Of a stretch of DNA of 64,000 bases, positions 35,136 to 43,465 are shown one piece after another. The stretch comes from Syntrophobacter sp963666995 (GTDB lineage: Bacteria > Desulfobacterota > Syntrophobacteria > Syntrophobacterales > Syntrophobacteraceae), in contig OY762941.1 of assembly GCA_963666995.1 (NCBI GenBank), positions 2,914,001 through 2,978,000 of the forward strand, read 5' to 3'. The notes under the pieces were generated by a model. It did no database searches. It was not told the DNA's origin and saw nothing but the letters and a program-made list of their open reading frames with translations. The position numbers and the translations under genes were made by a program. Within the stretch, counting starts at the first letter, position 1; every line of letters starts with the position of its first letter.

Positions 35136-36012
35136 CTTCTTTTTCGAGGATCTCCCTGAAACTCAGCAGACGCGCCCGGACATGGTTCCTCAGCAGGGTC
35201 AGGAATTCATCGAGGAACTCGAATGCAAAAGAGGTCATCCGGTGATGGTGGATCATGATCCCGACCGGTTCTTTTCTGCCGCCGAGGCTGCCCAGTTCAT
35301 CGAGCAGTGCCTGGAAATCGGAAGATCCATCCCTGGATTTCCTGGTGTGCAGGTCGATCTGCACCCGCAAGTTGGACAGGGCGATATTGGGTTTGACTCC
35401 GCGGGGGAAGGGTCCTGCCATCGAAACCCCGCTGAAGTTGAGATCCTGCAAAATTCTCAACGTGGACCCGGACAACCTGTTCCAGGGCGGAGTGAACACG
35501 TTCGTGAGGTGGTCTCCGAAGAGGTCCTGCATCTTCTGCCTGCCCTGAAAGATGTCCTTCCACTGCTTTTCGAACGGCCGCTGTTCTCCGAATTCGGACT
35601 TCTTTCCGGTCCGCTGCCAGTTCACATGACGCCATCCATGCTGGTGCCAGGCCCAGAGAGGTTCTTCGAGAGGCGTCGCCTCGAAAAGCCGAACCTTCCT
35701 GATGTCGCTCAGCCATGCAGGGACCACGGCCATGCCGAGGGGAACCTGGTGCCTGCGAAACAGCACACACATGGTTTCGAAAGCGCGTCCGCCGGCCCCG
35801 ATGTCGTCGGCGCGAAAGAAAACCGATGGGGAATTGCTGCCCATGTTGCGGTCCAATGCCGCGGCCAGCCGGTCCCTCCAACCGCGAGGAGCATTGTGCC
35901 ACAACGAAGCAAATTGCCTGGGCCTGTAGTCATCCGGAATAACGGAACTGCTCGAGTCACCGGGTCCCTCTTTCAATTGTGGCGCTCCTTCCGCTTCAAG
36001 GTTCCAGATCAA
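35125..36012 (-). CDS. Polysaccharide deacetylase-like protein
   Basis: 295 residues with the NodB/CE4-like order of motifs: FFRADDIGAGG (paired Asp), WAWHQHGWRHVNW (His-rich metal site), FTPPWNRL, and a late MIHHHRM. These fit a metal-dependent deacetylase fold, although the classical HxxxH is replaced by HQHGWRH. There is no signal peptide, so it probably acts in the cytoplasm. It overlaps the radical SAM gene, suggesting a shared pathway on an N-acetylated or glycan-like substrate (inference). Confidence 0.72.
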   Translation of the reverse strand: MIWNLEAEGAPQLKEGPGDSSSSVIPDDYRPRQFASLWHNAPRGWRDRLAAALDRNMGSNSPSVFFRADDIGAGGRAFETMCVLFRRHQVPLGMAVVPAWLSDIRKVRLFEATPLEEPLWAWHQHGWRHVNWQRTGKKSEFGEQRPFEKQWKDIFQGRQKMQDLFGDHLTNVFTPPWNRLSGSTLRILQDLNFSGVSMAGPFPRGVKPNIALSNLRVQIDLHTRKSRDGSSDFQALLDELGSLGGRKEPVGIMIHHHRMTSFAFEFLDEFLTLLRNHVRARLLSFREILEKEDAQ

Positions 36013-36328
36013 AACATTGCAGCATATCGTTCGATCCTTCGCAATTGAGAAGGAGTTGGAGAGTACGGCAACTATATTTCCATTAAGCGACGACTTATTT
36101 GCAGAAGATTATAGGAGACCCAATCTTTCGTCAAGTCATTCGGTAGGATAAGTGAAGACCGATGCCCGAATTTCTGAAAAGCGCGGGAAAGGGGGGATGG
36201 CCGTGTGAGCGCCAACGCCTGCCGGGGGCTTTGCGGGGACGGCACGGCCGGAAGTATCAGAGCGGCCCCCTTGGGCCGCGCCGGCGATGATTTCCGCCCG
36301 GAAACGCTTCAAATCTCCCTTGCTCGGG

Positions 36329-36356
36329 GGGGCCCGGACAACTCGTTGTCCGGGCC
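36329..36356. repeat. GGACAAC palindrome
   Basis: GGGGCCCGGACAAC and GTTGTCCGGGCCCC around a TC centre. 14-bp perfect arms. Followed by CGTAAGGACAAGAGG, matching the far half of the 13.4-kb copy in inverted sense. Confidence 0.7.
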
Positions 36357-36689
36357 CCGTAAGGACAAGAGGGGCAACGAAACCTGCCGCCGTAATTGCA
36401 GACTTTATCCGCCACAGCTCTTCACTCCGACCCCCAGTGAACACAGTCTGGGTGTGAATTTTAGCCCGGCAGGGCCGAATGCGGCCGAGTTCGGCACCCG
36501 AGACTGATTGGGGGAGTGGAAATTCTTAATCACTTCCCGGATTGGGCCGGATGCGGTAGTGTTAACCTGCGCAGGGCAAGAAAATATTGGTTTGCGTTGC
36601 GCTTAACCTGATCTACGTCCTGCAACCTCAGCGGGGTGATAAAGAAGGACAGCTCAGTGGGAATGAAGGGCAAATCCGGGCCGTAATAT

Positions 36690-36785
36690 CGTCATTCCGG
36701 CGGAGGCCGGAATCCAGGACTTAATTTTAAGTGACTGATTTGTAAACTAAAAACTACTGGACCCCGGCTTTCGCCGGGGTGATGT
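36690..36785. repeat. MITE-like element, core fragment in inverted orientation
   Basis: GTCATTCCGG...GCCGGAATCCAGG followed about 50 bases on by CTGGACCCCGGC-TTTC-GCCGGGGTGAT. This is the reverse complement of the core of copies 1-6. The terminal inverted repeats are absent. Confidence 0.65.
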
Positions 36786-36908
36786 TCTAAAAGATTTCCA
36801 TCCTGGAGCAGGAGATTCAATCCTTGTTCAGCAACCCTGGGTTCATGAACTTCATTACGATGCGGGAGGCGCGATATTCCCCTCCCCGAAGGCGTTCGAG
36901 GTCTGCGA

Positions 36909-38237
36909 ATGAACGGCAGTAAAAGGAAAGAGTCGGAGGGCTCTCTGAAACAGGAGCCTGCTAAACCCAAAGGTATCGTGAGACATAGGACTGCCGGGGC
37001 GGAAAGTTCCGTCAAGCCCGAGCCTCTTGAAGCGAGCGCATTCAGGCGGCAGATCAAACGCCACATACACGCACCCGTGCACCGTTTCGTCGCGGTGGTT
37101 CCTCCCGAGCTTTCACTGCTTTGCCTCGAAGAGGTGAAAGCACTGGGAACGAACGACCCGGAGGTGACGGATGCCGGGGTTGAATTCTCCGGGGGCCTCG
37201 AGTCGTGTTATCGGGCCAACCTCCAGCTTCGGACGGCGAGCCGCATTCTTTGCAGGCTTCCCGCATTTCGGGCTGGCACAAAGGAGGAACTTTTTTTCAA
37301 GGCTTCCGAAGTTCGTTGGGACCTGTGGCTGAATCCCGTGGTGCCGATCCAGGTGGCAGCCCATGTCGATCACTCCCGGGTGAGTCATGAAGGTCTCGTT
37401 GCCCAGACCATCCTTGAGAGTATTCAAAGGCATTTCAGGGCGGCTCATATCGCTCCACCTCCCGCGTGGGCGCAGCCGCCGCAGGAAGAGACATCCGGGG
37501 ACCATTCAGGTACATCGGCAAAGCAGCGGATCCTTGTGCGACTTATCAGGAACCACTGCGAGGTCAGCGTGGACACCACGGGCGGCCATCTCCACCAGCG
37601 CGGATACCGGCTCCACCATACGGGGGCGCCGCTCCGGGAAACTCTCGCCGCCGCCATCCTGATGAAGGCGGGATGGCGTGGAGACTCACCCCTCGTCGAC
37701 GGCATGTGCGGCGCGGGAACGATCGCCATCGAAGGCGCACTCATATCGCGGCGCATTCCACCGGGTCTTGGCAGGCACTTCCTGTTCGAAGAATGGCCGT
37801 CCTTTCGGGACAGGACCTGGGAATTCCTGCGTCAAACGGCCGGGAAGAACGCCCTCGACCGGTGTCCCTGCCCCATCATAGCCCTGGACAGGGAACCGGA
37901 AGCCATCGAGGTCGCCGGGAAAAACGCGGAGACGGCCGGGGCCGCGGACGACATTCAACGGCACTGCATGGATTTCTTCGACTTCGACCCGGGCCGGCTC
38001 AACCTGCCTCCGGGACTGCTCGTATTGAACCCGCCCTATGGGAAGCGCATCTCCGGGCCCGGCCGGGATTTTTACGGGCGGCTGGGCGTGCAATTCAGGC
38101 GCTTTTTCGACGGGTGGCGCGTTGCCGTGCTGTCCCCCGAACGGGCCGCGGCGGCGGGGATGAAGATCCACTCGCTGCGGTACTGGAAGATCGTTCACGG
38201 CGGCATCCCCATCACCGTGGCGATGGGGCGGGTCTGA
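36909..38237 (+). CDS. THUMP-domain RNA methyltransferase, RlmL-like
   Basis: 442 residues. Residues 1-55 are a basic, disordered extension. About residues 58-190 hold a THUMP-type RNA-binding domain (CLEEVKALG, GVEFSGGLESCYRANLQLRTASRIL). The C-terminal half is a SAM-dependent methyltransferase with LVDGMCGAGTIAIEGAL, IALDREPEAIEVAGKNAE and the catalytic VLNPPYGKR. The NPPY motif indicates N-methylation of a base; homologues modify G2445 of 23S rRNA. The second C5-methylase domain of E. coli RlmL is absent. GAGGTC precedes the ATG. Confidence 0.88.
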   Translation: MNGSKRKESEGSLKQEPAKPKGIVRHRTAGAESSVKPEPLEASAFRRQIKRHIHAPVHRFVAVVPPELSLLCLEEVKALGTNDPEVTDAGVEFSGGLESCYRANLQLRTASRILCRLPAFRAGTKEELFFKASEVRWDLWLNPVVPIQVAAHVDHSRVSHEGLVAQTILESIQRHFRAAHIAPPPAWAQPPQEETSGDHSGTSAKQRILVRLIRNHCEVSVDTTGGHLHQRGYRLHHTGAPLRETLAAAILMKAGWRGDSPLVDGMCGAGTIAIEGALISRRIPPGLGRHFLFEEWPSFRDRTWEFLRQTAGKNALDRCPCPIIALDREPEAIEVAGKNAETAGAADDIQRHCMDFFDFDPGRLNLPPGLLVLNPPYGKRISGPGRDFYGRLGVQFRRFFDGWRVAVLSPERAAAAGMKIHSLRYWKIVHGGIPITVAMGRV

Positions 38238-38282
38238 CCTCCCGAGAAGACCCTTCCAGGGAACGACCGGAGCAAGGGTTGC

Positions 38283-38306
38283 AGGGGCGATCCGTAAATC
38301 GCCCCT
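38283..38306 (+). terminator. Hairpin after the RlmL-like gene
   Basis: AGGGGCGAT (38283-38291) pairs with ATCGCCCCT (38298-38306), loop CCGTAA. No T-run follows, so terminator function is uncertain. Confidence 0.35.
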
Positions 38307-38356
38307 CACTTCGGGCGGGGCAGGGAAGGCGGATACGCCATGGCCTTTTCCGGTCA

Positions 38357-38719
38357 TCAGCACCCCAGCGCGGCCCTCAGCCACTCTCCCAGTTCTTCTG
38401 CGATTGAATAAACCCCCACGCCGGGCTTTCGGCCCCCCAGTTCGACGGATTTTCGGATGAGCTCGGCTGGAGCAGGCAACTTTGCGATTTCTTCGGTCCC
38501 GCCCGTGTCTTGCCTCAAGAGAGTGACCTGCGGCGGATCTTCCCAGTCGTAGATCACGAAGTAGTACGATTCCTGGCCCGCGTACCGCACGAAATCCCGT
38601 TTCCGCGACCATCCCGTCCCCCATTCGAGGTAGGTTTCAACCGCCTTTTCAGGGGTCATTTCCCAGTCGATTTGGTCGAGGATCTCCCGATGTTCTCGGA
38701 GTTCTTCCATTCCCCACAT
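38357..38719 (-). CDS. Small conserved hypothetical protein (DVU0772-like?)
   Basis: 120 residues, soluble, no motif of known activity. It begins with a helix (LREHREILDQIDWEMTPEKAVETYLEWGTGW) and continues with an alternating beta pattern (YYFVIYDWEDPPQVTLLRQ). It resembles small proteins annotated DVU0772-like in sulfate reducers, but this is recollection and not verified. It lies 21 bases after the aldo/keto reductase on the same strand, so the two are probably co-transcribed. Confidence 0.68.
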   Translation of the reverse strand: MWGMEELREHREILDQIDWEMTPEKAVETYLEWGTGWSRKRDFVRYAGQESYYFVIYDWEDPPQVTLLRQDTGGTEEIAKLPAPAELIRKSVELGGRKPGVGVYSIAEELGEWLRAALGC

Positions 38720-38740
38720 GATGTTCCTTCGAAGTCGGAC

Positions 38741-39724
38741 TTATTTTGGAGGCGCCATGAATTCGGGGCCGACCGGGGTCTTGATTTCCCTTGCGAGAAT
38801 ATCTTCGACTTTTTCCAGGTCCGCCTGCTCGATCTTCCACCCGGAGACTCCGACGTTGTCTTCGACCTGCCGGGCGATTCTTGCCCCCGCAATGACCGTG
38901 GTGACTCCGGGTTGCTGGAGCGCCCAGCGAAGAGCGAACTGAGCCGGGGTCTTGCCGTATTTCGCGGCGAGTTTCCGGAATCTTTCGACGGCCTTGACAT
39001 ATTGTTTGAACCGGTCCGGTTTGAATTTGGGATCGCCGCGCCGCAGGTCTCCCCGCGGAAACTTTTCATCCCCCGTGAATTTGCCGCTGAGCAATCCACG
39101 GCACAGGCCCCCGTAGACCAGGGTCGCGATACCGTTCTCACTGCAGAACGGAAGCAGTTCCTTTTCCGCGCTCCGCTCGAACATGTTGTATGGCGGCTGC
39201 AGACTGTGGATCGGCCCCGCCCCCATGCACTGCTCGATCTGTTCGCGGCTGAAGTTGCTGAGTCCGATAGCGCGGATTTTTCCCTGGTCGCGAAGTTTCA
39301 ACATTGTTTCGATCGACTTCTCGAAAGGCACCTTGGGATCCGGCCAGTGGATCTGGTAGAGGTCGATGCGGTCCACGCCTAGGCGATTCAGGCTCTGGTC
39401 CACCTCGTAGACTATCCTCTCCGGACTCGCGTTCCGCTGGATGTTCTCCTTCTCGTTCCATTCGAGGCAGCATTTCGTGGCAACAACCACATCGTCGTGG
39501 TTGCCCCATTCCTTGAGGGCTTTTCCTACGATCTGCTCGGACTTGCCAAAGCCGTAGACAGGGGCCGTATCGATAAAATTGATGCCCAGTTCCAGCGCCC
39601 GGTGAATCGCCGCGATGGATTCCCGCTCATCGCTGCCTCCCCAGGCCCATCCCCCTGTTACCCAGGTGCCCAGCACAACCACGGAAACTTCAAGATCGGT
39701 TTTTCCGAAACGGACTTTCTCCAT
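38741..39724 (-). CDS. Aldo/keto reductase
   Basis: 327 residues from the ATG at 39724, which has GAGGAGG 8 bases upstream. A TIM barrel with the complete catalytic tetrad: Asp and Tyr in DTAPVYGFGKSE, Lys in VVVATKC and His in DLYQIHWPD. The coenzyme site is formed by IGLSNFSREQIEQC and TTVIAGARIARQVEDN. An NAD(P)H-dependent carbonyl reductase of unknown substrate, close to the YdhF/Tas-like group in general look. Confidence 0.93.
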   Translation of the reverse strand: MEKVRFGKTDLEVSVVVLGTWVTGGWAWGGSDERESIAAIHRALELGINFIDTAPVYGFGKSEQIVGKALKEWGNHDDVVVATKCCLEWNEKENIQRNASPERIVYEVDQSLNRLGVDRIDLYQIHWPDPKVPFEKSIETMLKLRDQGKIRAIGLSNFSREQIEQCMGAGPIHSLQPPYNMFERSAEKELLPFCSENGIATLVYGGLCRGLLSGKFTGDEKFPRGDLRRGDPKFKPDRFKQYVKAVERFRKLAAKYGKTPAQFALRWALQQPGVTTVIAGARIARQVEDNVGVSGWKIEQADLEKVEDILAREIKTPVGPEFMAPPK

Positions 39725-40645
39725 AAACACTACCCTCCTCTTGCCGGCAAGGCTCGCTTAGCCGGCCTGCCGCGCTAAAAAAGACAGTCTAAGGAAATAC
39801 AATACCCCCGCATTCCTTCCCTCGATTTTGTTAAAACACCGCCACTCGGTTCCCGCTCAAAGTGAAGGGGGAGCCGGAAATTCGGTCCTTTTTCAGACGA
39901 ACACAAATTAAGCACCATCCCCTCGATGCGAAAGCGTTTTCATGGATTCCCGCGAGACGGATCACCTGCTGTCGGCAAATCCGAAAACAGGCAAATCAAA
40001 TTCTTTCGCGCCAATCCCGCTCAAACCTTACAATAAAATAATGTATGCGCAACGGGGACTTTAGTGTACATTGCTTTCAAGAGTATCGGCAACTTATGTC
40101 ATCCTGAAGCCCCTCGATTTATGCTCCGCCTGCGGCGGTATGAAGAGTGTTTGAACGGGGTGCGGGATCGGGGGAATGGGATATGAGCCCCAAGGAACTT
40201 GGAGCTGTTGCCCAAACAGAATCCAAGTGAAGAATGAGCGGTTTATCCAGAAACGTCACCCCGGCGATATTGCCGGGGTCCAGTGTGGTTAATTGGAATT
40301 ACTCAATAATTTCAATTAACTGGATTCCGGCCTTTATATGAAAATACCAGACCCGTTTAGATCGTTTTGTCTGCATTCCCACGCAGGAGCGTGGGAACGA
40401 GGCAATGCCCTGCCTCGATTAAGGCAGACAATTTTTCATTGTTCGTTGTGGCCGAAAGGCCATGAGTGTTCGCCGGAATGATGTTTTCCTGGTTTCATCC
40501 GACCTCGGATTTTCCCTTGGGCAACAGGCCGCCGATCCGGCCGGTTCTTTGCGGATGATGGGGCCGCGGGCACTTTCCGGGTGAGCGGGAACGTCTGCCC
40601 GTCTTGACGATGAGACTTTGGCTCGGCCTTTCATAGGAGGTAAGC
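39725..40645. other. Gene-free stretch with MITE-like copy
   Basis: About 920 bases between divergent genes. The first 480 show nothing recognisable. 40205-40527 is a MITE-like element. The last 100 bases carry the upstream region and AGGAGG site of the next gene. Confidence 0.6.
40205..40527. repeat. MITE-like dispersed element, copy 4 (with nested hairpin)
   Basis: Bounded by CTGTTGCCCAAA (40205-40216) and CTTGGGCAACAG (40516-40527). It contains the full internal blocks of copy 1 plus an extra segment with TTCCCACGC-AGGA-GCGTGGGAACGAGG (about 40377-40403), a short hairpin repeat also found near 49571, 49799 and 50050. Confidence 0.82.
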
Positions 40646-41308
40646 ATGAAGATCCAATGCCCGGGATGTCAGGTGACATTCACCGTGCCTGATGAGAAAA
40701 TCCCAGATGTGAAAGGCGTGAGAATACTCTGTCCCAAATGCAAGCGGCCCATCGATCTCGACCACAGAATTCACGGGAGCCTGCCGGGGGGAAAGGGCGA
40801 AGCGCCGGCCTCCGGCTCGGAGGGCGATGCCGTCTTTTTTTATGAAGACGCCGCGACGTTTGACGTGGTTGAAGAGGGCATCAGGACATCGCTCCTCTGC
40901 GTGGCGACTCCGTCCCGATCGGACAAGATCAGGCAGGTTCTCGACGAACTGAGGTTTTTTGTCGTCCAGGCGCCCAGGGCCGAGTTCGCGCTGAAGAAAC
41001 TCAATCACAACCGCTACGATCTGATCGTCCTCGAAGATGGGTTTGACAGCACCAAGCAGTCCGAAAACCTTGTGCTGCACCACCTCCAACTCCTGCCCAT
41101 GCATTTGAGGAGACAGTTCTTTCTGCTTCTGCTGAGCGACTCCCTGCCGACCTTCGACGGCATGCTCGCTTTTCGCATGGGTGTCAACATGATCTTGAAC
41201 ACCAAAGATATCGAAAAGACCAAGATTCTGCTGACTCGAGCCATGAAAGATCATAGAGCGGCTTACGGTCTGTTCCTCGACGAACTCGGGAAAAGGGGAC
41301 AACACTGA
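40646..41308 (+). CDS. Zinc-ribbon / receiver-like protein
   Basis: 220 residues in two parts. Residues 1-37 are an MJ0042/zinc_ribbon_5-type finger (CPGCQVTFTVPDEKIP...LCPKCKRP). After a flexible linker, residues 80-200 look like a receiver-type alpha/beta domain: SLLCVATPSRSDKIRQVL, then YDLIVLEDGFD, where a phosphoacceptor Asp would be expected. The usual acidic pair and the conserved Lys near the end are not obvious, so it may be a pseudo-receiver. Strong AGGAGG site. Output unknown. Confidence 0.7.
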   Translation: MKIQCPGCQVTFTVPDEKIPDVKGVRILCPKCKRPIDLDHRIHGSLPGGKGEAPASGSEGDAVFFYEDAATFDVVEEGIRTSLLCVATPSRSDKIRQVLDELRFFVVQAPRAEFALKKLNHNRYDLIVLEDGFDSTKQSENLVLHHLQLLPMHLRRQFFLLLLSDSLPTFDGMLAFRMGVNMILNTKDIEKTKILLTRAMKDHRAAYGLFLDELGKRGQH

Positions 41309-41324
41309 TGGAAAGAGTCTGTGC

Positions 41325-41633
41325 ATGATCTTCCGAAGGTACCGTCAAAAGCAGCAGGCCCGGAACATCTCGAGCCATCTTCGATTGAGGGTGGAAAGCT
41401 GTGTCAGCACCGTCCTGGATTTGAATCTCCGCCTGGGAGAAGGCAAAATCAAGCCGGAGGTCGTCCGGCAATTCGAACGGCTCAGGGAATCGCTGCGGCT
41501 TGTGAACGATGATTCGGTGGACGAGACGGACATTGACCGCATCGAGGAGGCGACCAATCAACTTCTGGCTGAAATCCGCGTGAACTATGGAGAATCTCTG
41601 GCCGGGCTTCCGCGCGAAGGGCGCACTCACTGA
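41325..41633 (+). CDS. Small helical hypothetical protein
   Basis: 102 residues, charged and almost entirely helical (VVRQFERLRESLRLVNDD, DRIEEATNQLLAEIRVNYGE), with no membrane segment or cysteines. It starts 17 bases after the zinc-ribbon/receiver gene and 42 bases before the adenosyltransferase, so it is probably translated from the same transcript. Family not recognised; a small coiled-coil partner of its neighbour is a reasonable guess only. Confidence 0.6.
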   Translation: MIFRRYRQKQQARNISSHLRLRVESCVSTVLDLNLRLGEGKIKPEVVRQFERLRESLRLVNDDSVDETDIDRIEEATNQLLAEIRVNYGESLAGLPREGRTH

Positions 41634-41675
41634 CGGGCAGGCGCCGTTCGGGCCGGAGTGGGGGAAGGCACGTCA

Positions 41676-42215
41676 ATGCATGGGGGAATGAAGAAAGTGG
41701 ATGTCTTTACTTTTTCAAAGAAGGGTGATCAGGGGCAAACCAGCCTGCTGAGCGGGGAAAGGGTGTCGAAGGCGAGTTTGCGTCCCGAGGCTTACGGGAC
41801 TTTGGATGAGGCCAGTTCCGCCCTGGGTCTGGCTAAGGTGTTTACCCGGAATGAACGAATCTGTGAAATGATCCAGGTCGTCCAGGAGGATCTGGTTGTC
41901 CTCGGAGCCAAACTGTCCTGCGAAGGCACGGGCGAACAACAATACAGCGTCGGATCGGAGAGAATCTCGAGGCTCGAGGAGTGGATACGGGATCTGCAGG
42001 AGGAAGTTCCCCTGCCGCGCCGGTTCATTTATCCCGGATCGAATCCCGCGAGCGCCGCTCTCGACCTCTCCCGGACGATTATCAGGAGGGCGGAGCGCCG
42101 AACGGTGGCCCTGAGGGAGGCCGGGCAACTGGACAGCCCTGAGGTGCATTCGTATCTCAACCGGCTTGCCGATTTCCTTTTCACACTGGCGAGGTACGCC
42201 GAGAAGAAAGATTGA
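41676..42215 (+). CDS. Corrinoid adenosyltransferase, PduO type
   Basis: 179 residues from the ATG at 41676 (GGGGAAGG upstream; an ATG at 41688 is also possible). Family landmarks: TFSKKGDQGQTSLLSGERVSK (ATP-binding N-terminal stretch), EAYGTLDEASSALGLAK, FIYPGSNPASAALDLSRTIIRRAERR and YLNRLADFLFTLAR. It transfers the adenosyl group of ATP to cob(I)alamin, making the coenzyme of methylmalonyl-CoA mutase. That would fit propionate metabolism in a syntroph (inference). Confidence 0.92.
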   Translation: MHGGMKKVDVFTFSKKGDQGQTSLLSGERVSKASLRPEAYGTLDEASSALGLAKVFTRNERICEMIQVVQEDLVVLGAKLSCEGTGEQQYSVGSERISRLEEWIRDLQEEVPLPRRFIYPGSNPASAALDLSRTIIRRAERRTVALREAGQLDSPEVHSYLNRLADFLFTLARYAEKKD

Positions 42216-42291
42216 CCCCCGGGCGAACCCTCTCCGGCGCCCGCATACTCCGTGGACCCGCCGTGCGGGTTCACCCCGAATTTAATTTACA

Positions 42292-42321
42292 TTGCCAACA
42301 CTTGGTCATTCGGTTTATAAA
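42292..42321 (+). promoter_or_regulatory. Probable rpoZ promoter
   Basis: TTGCCA at 42292-42297, an 18-base spacer, then TATAAA at 42316-42321. About 75 bases of leader to rpoZ. The local stretch is noticeably AT-rich compared with its surroundings. Confidence 0.5.
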
Positions 42322-42402
42322 AATAAGGTTTGACCGGAACCTGACGTCGAAGGTTCCTCTGGAAACGTTGTTTGAAGTTCCAAAGCATGAAGGAGGAGCC
42401 TG

Positions 42403-42765
42403 ATGGCTCGTGTAACAATCGAAGATTGTTTGAAACAAGTGGATAGCCGCTTCACTCTTGTGCATCTTGCAGTGAGGCGTGTGCTGCAGTTGCGCAGTGG
42501 GGCCTCCCCGCTGGTTGAAATCAGGAATAAAGAGGTGGTGCTGGCACTGCGGGAAATTGCGGCCGGAAAGGTCACGCTGGACAACGTTCGGCAGCTCGAG
42601 GAGATGAGAGCTTTGCCCGAGCCTGTGGCGCCGGAAAAAGAAGAAGTCACGAGGCTTGAGGTGAAGGAAATCGTCGAGGAGGCGACCCTTTTCGATGCCT
42701 CCCTCGAATTTGAGGATTCAGAACAGTTCACTCAGAAAGACCCGGATCAGGGCGAAGAAGTTTAA
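42403..42765 (+). CDS. rpoZ: RNA polymerase omega subunit
   Basis: 120 residues. The N-terminal 65 residues are the conserved omega domain: MARVTIEDCLKQVDSRFTLV, AVRRVLQL, NKEVVLALREIAAGKV. The rest is an acidic tail common in deltaproteobacterial omega proteins. It supports assembly of beta-prime into RNA polymerase and may help bind ppGpp. AAGGAGGAG precedes the ATG. A palindrome follows at 42807. Confidence 0.93.
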   Translation: MARVTIEDCLKQVDSRFTLVHLAVRRVLQLRSGASPLVEIRNKEVVLALREIAAGKVTLDNVRQLEEMRALPEPVAPEKEEVTRLEVKEIVEEATLFDASLEFEDSEQFTQKDPDQGEEV

Positions 42766-42806
42766 CCGCCCTACATTCGCACGATCTTTTGCGTTTCGAA
42801 CTCTGA

Positions 42807-42828
42807 AGGGCACGGCATGCCGTGCCCT
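42807..42828 (+). terminator. Palindrome after rpoZ
   Basis: AGGGCACGGCA followed by TGCCGTGCCCT, a perfect 22-bp palindrome 41 bases after rpoZ. It lacks a T-run (GAGGCGTTTG follows); possible terminator or stability hairpin. Confidence 0.45.
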
Positions 42829-42896
42829 GAGGCGTTTGTACATTGGGGAGTCCGGGTTGGGGCCGCTTTGCTGCGGCTTCTGGAGGCATGATATTC

Positions 42897-43265
42897 ATGG
42901 CCGGCGATTATTTGCTCAATTGTCTTGAAAAACGCGACCTTCTGAACGATTCCGACGTCGCTGAGTCGACGCTGCTCACTTGGGGGCAGCGGTTCGAGGA
43001 AGCGGAAATGATCCACGATGCGGTGGACTTCTACGAGAAGGCGAATTCCCGGGAAAACCTGGACCGGCTTCTCAAGAAGGCGCTGGAAGACGGAGATGTT
43101 TTTCTTTTCTCGAGACTCTGCCGCGTCCTGAAGTACGAAGCTACCCCCGACCAGTGGCTGTTGTTGGCCGGGAAAGCCGAAGCTGAGGGAAAGCATTCCT
43201 TTGCGGTCGAGGCAAAACGCAGGAGCGGAACAATCGAGCCGGAAGCCGGGGCGGACCGGCCATAG
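42897..43265 (+). CDS. Small hypothetical protein upstream of dnaJ
   Basis: 122 residues from the ATG at 42897, 10 bases after GGAGG; the frame is open to 42843 but that part is not protein-like. It is all-helical and reads like two or three TPR/HEAT-type hairpins (FEEAEMIHDAVDFYEKAN, NLDRLLKKALEDGDVFLFSRL). No signal or membrane segment. It lies between rpoZ and dnaJ. Family not recognised; a helical-repeat scaffold is inference. Confidence 0.62.
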   Translation: MAGDYLLNCLEKRDLLNDSDVAESTLLTWGQRFEEAEMIHDAVDFYEKANSRENLDRLLKKALEDGDVFLFSRLCRVLKYEATPDQWLLLAGKAEAEGKHSFAVEAKRRSGTIEPEAGADRP

Positions 43266-43361
43266 ACCGGAGACGGGCTGTTTTCACCTCCCCTTGCGGG
43301 AGAGTGTCCGGAACGTGGAAAACGGCGTGGAGCCTGCCCGGAGGTGAACTCCCTGCCAGGC

Positions 43362-43390
43362 TTGACAAGGCTCTGAAAGGTGTTTACGAA
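43362..43390 (+). promoter_or_regulatory. Possible dnaJ promoter
   Basis: TTGACA at 43362-43367, a 17-base spacer and a weak TACGAA at 43385-43390, 76 bases before dnaJ. The -10 is poor; no CIRCE operator was seen. Confidence 0.3.
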
Positions 43391-43465
43391 TGGAATGGCC
43401 AACCTTGAGATTCGGTTCCGCTATGCAAGAGGATTCTGTCAATCGGGGGGAGGAATTGAGGTTCA

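Larger units (their letters stand above)
36013..36908. other. Gene-free stretch with palindrome and repeat fragments
   Basis: About 900 bases between divergent genes. It contains the palindrome at 36329-36356 and an inverted core fragment of the MITE-like family at about 36690-36785. No gene or RNA was recognised. Confidence 0.6.

Noticed and set aside
33747..35159. A 470-codon open frame on the plus strand
   Set aside because: It is antisense to the radical SAM gene, whose motifs are clear; the plus-strand product has no recognisable domain.
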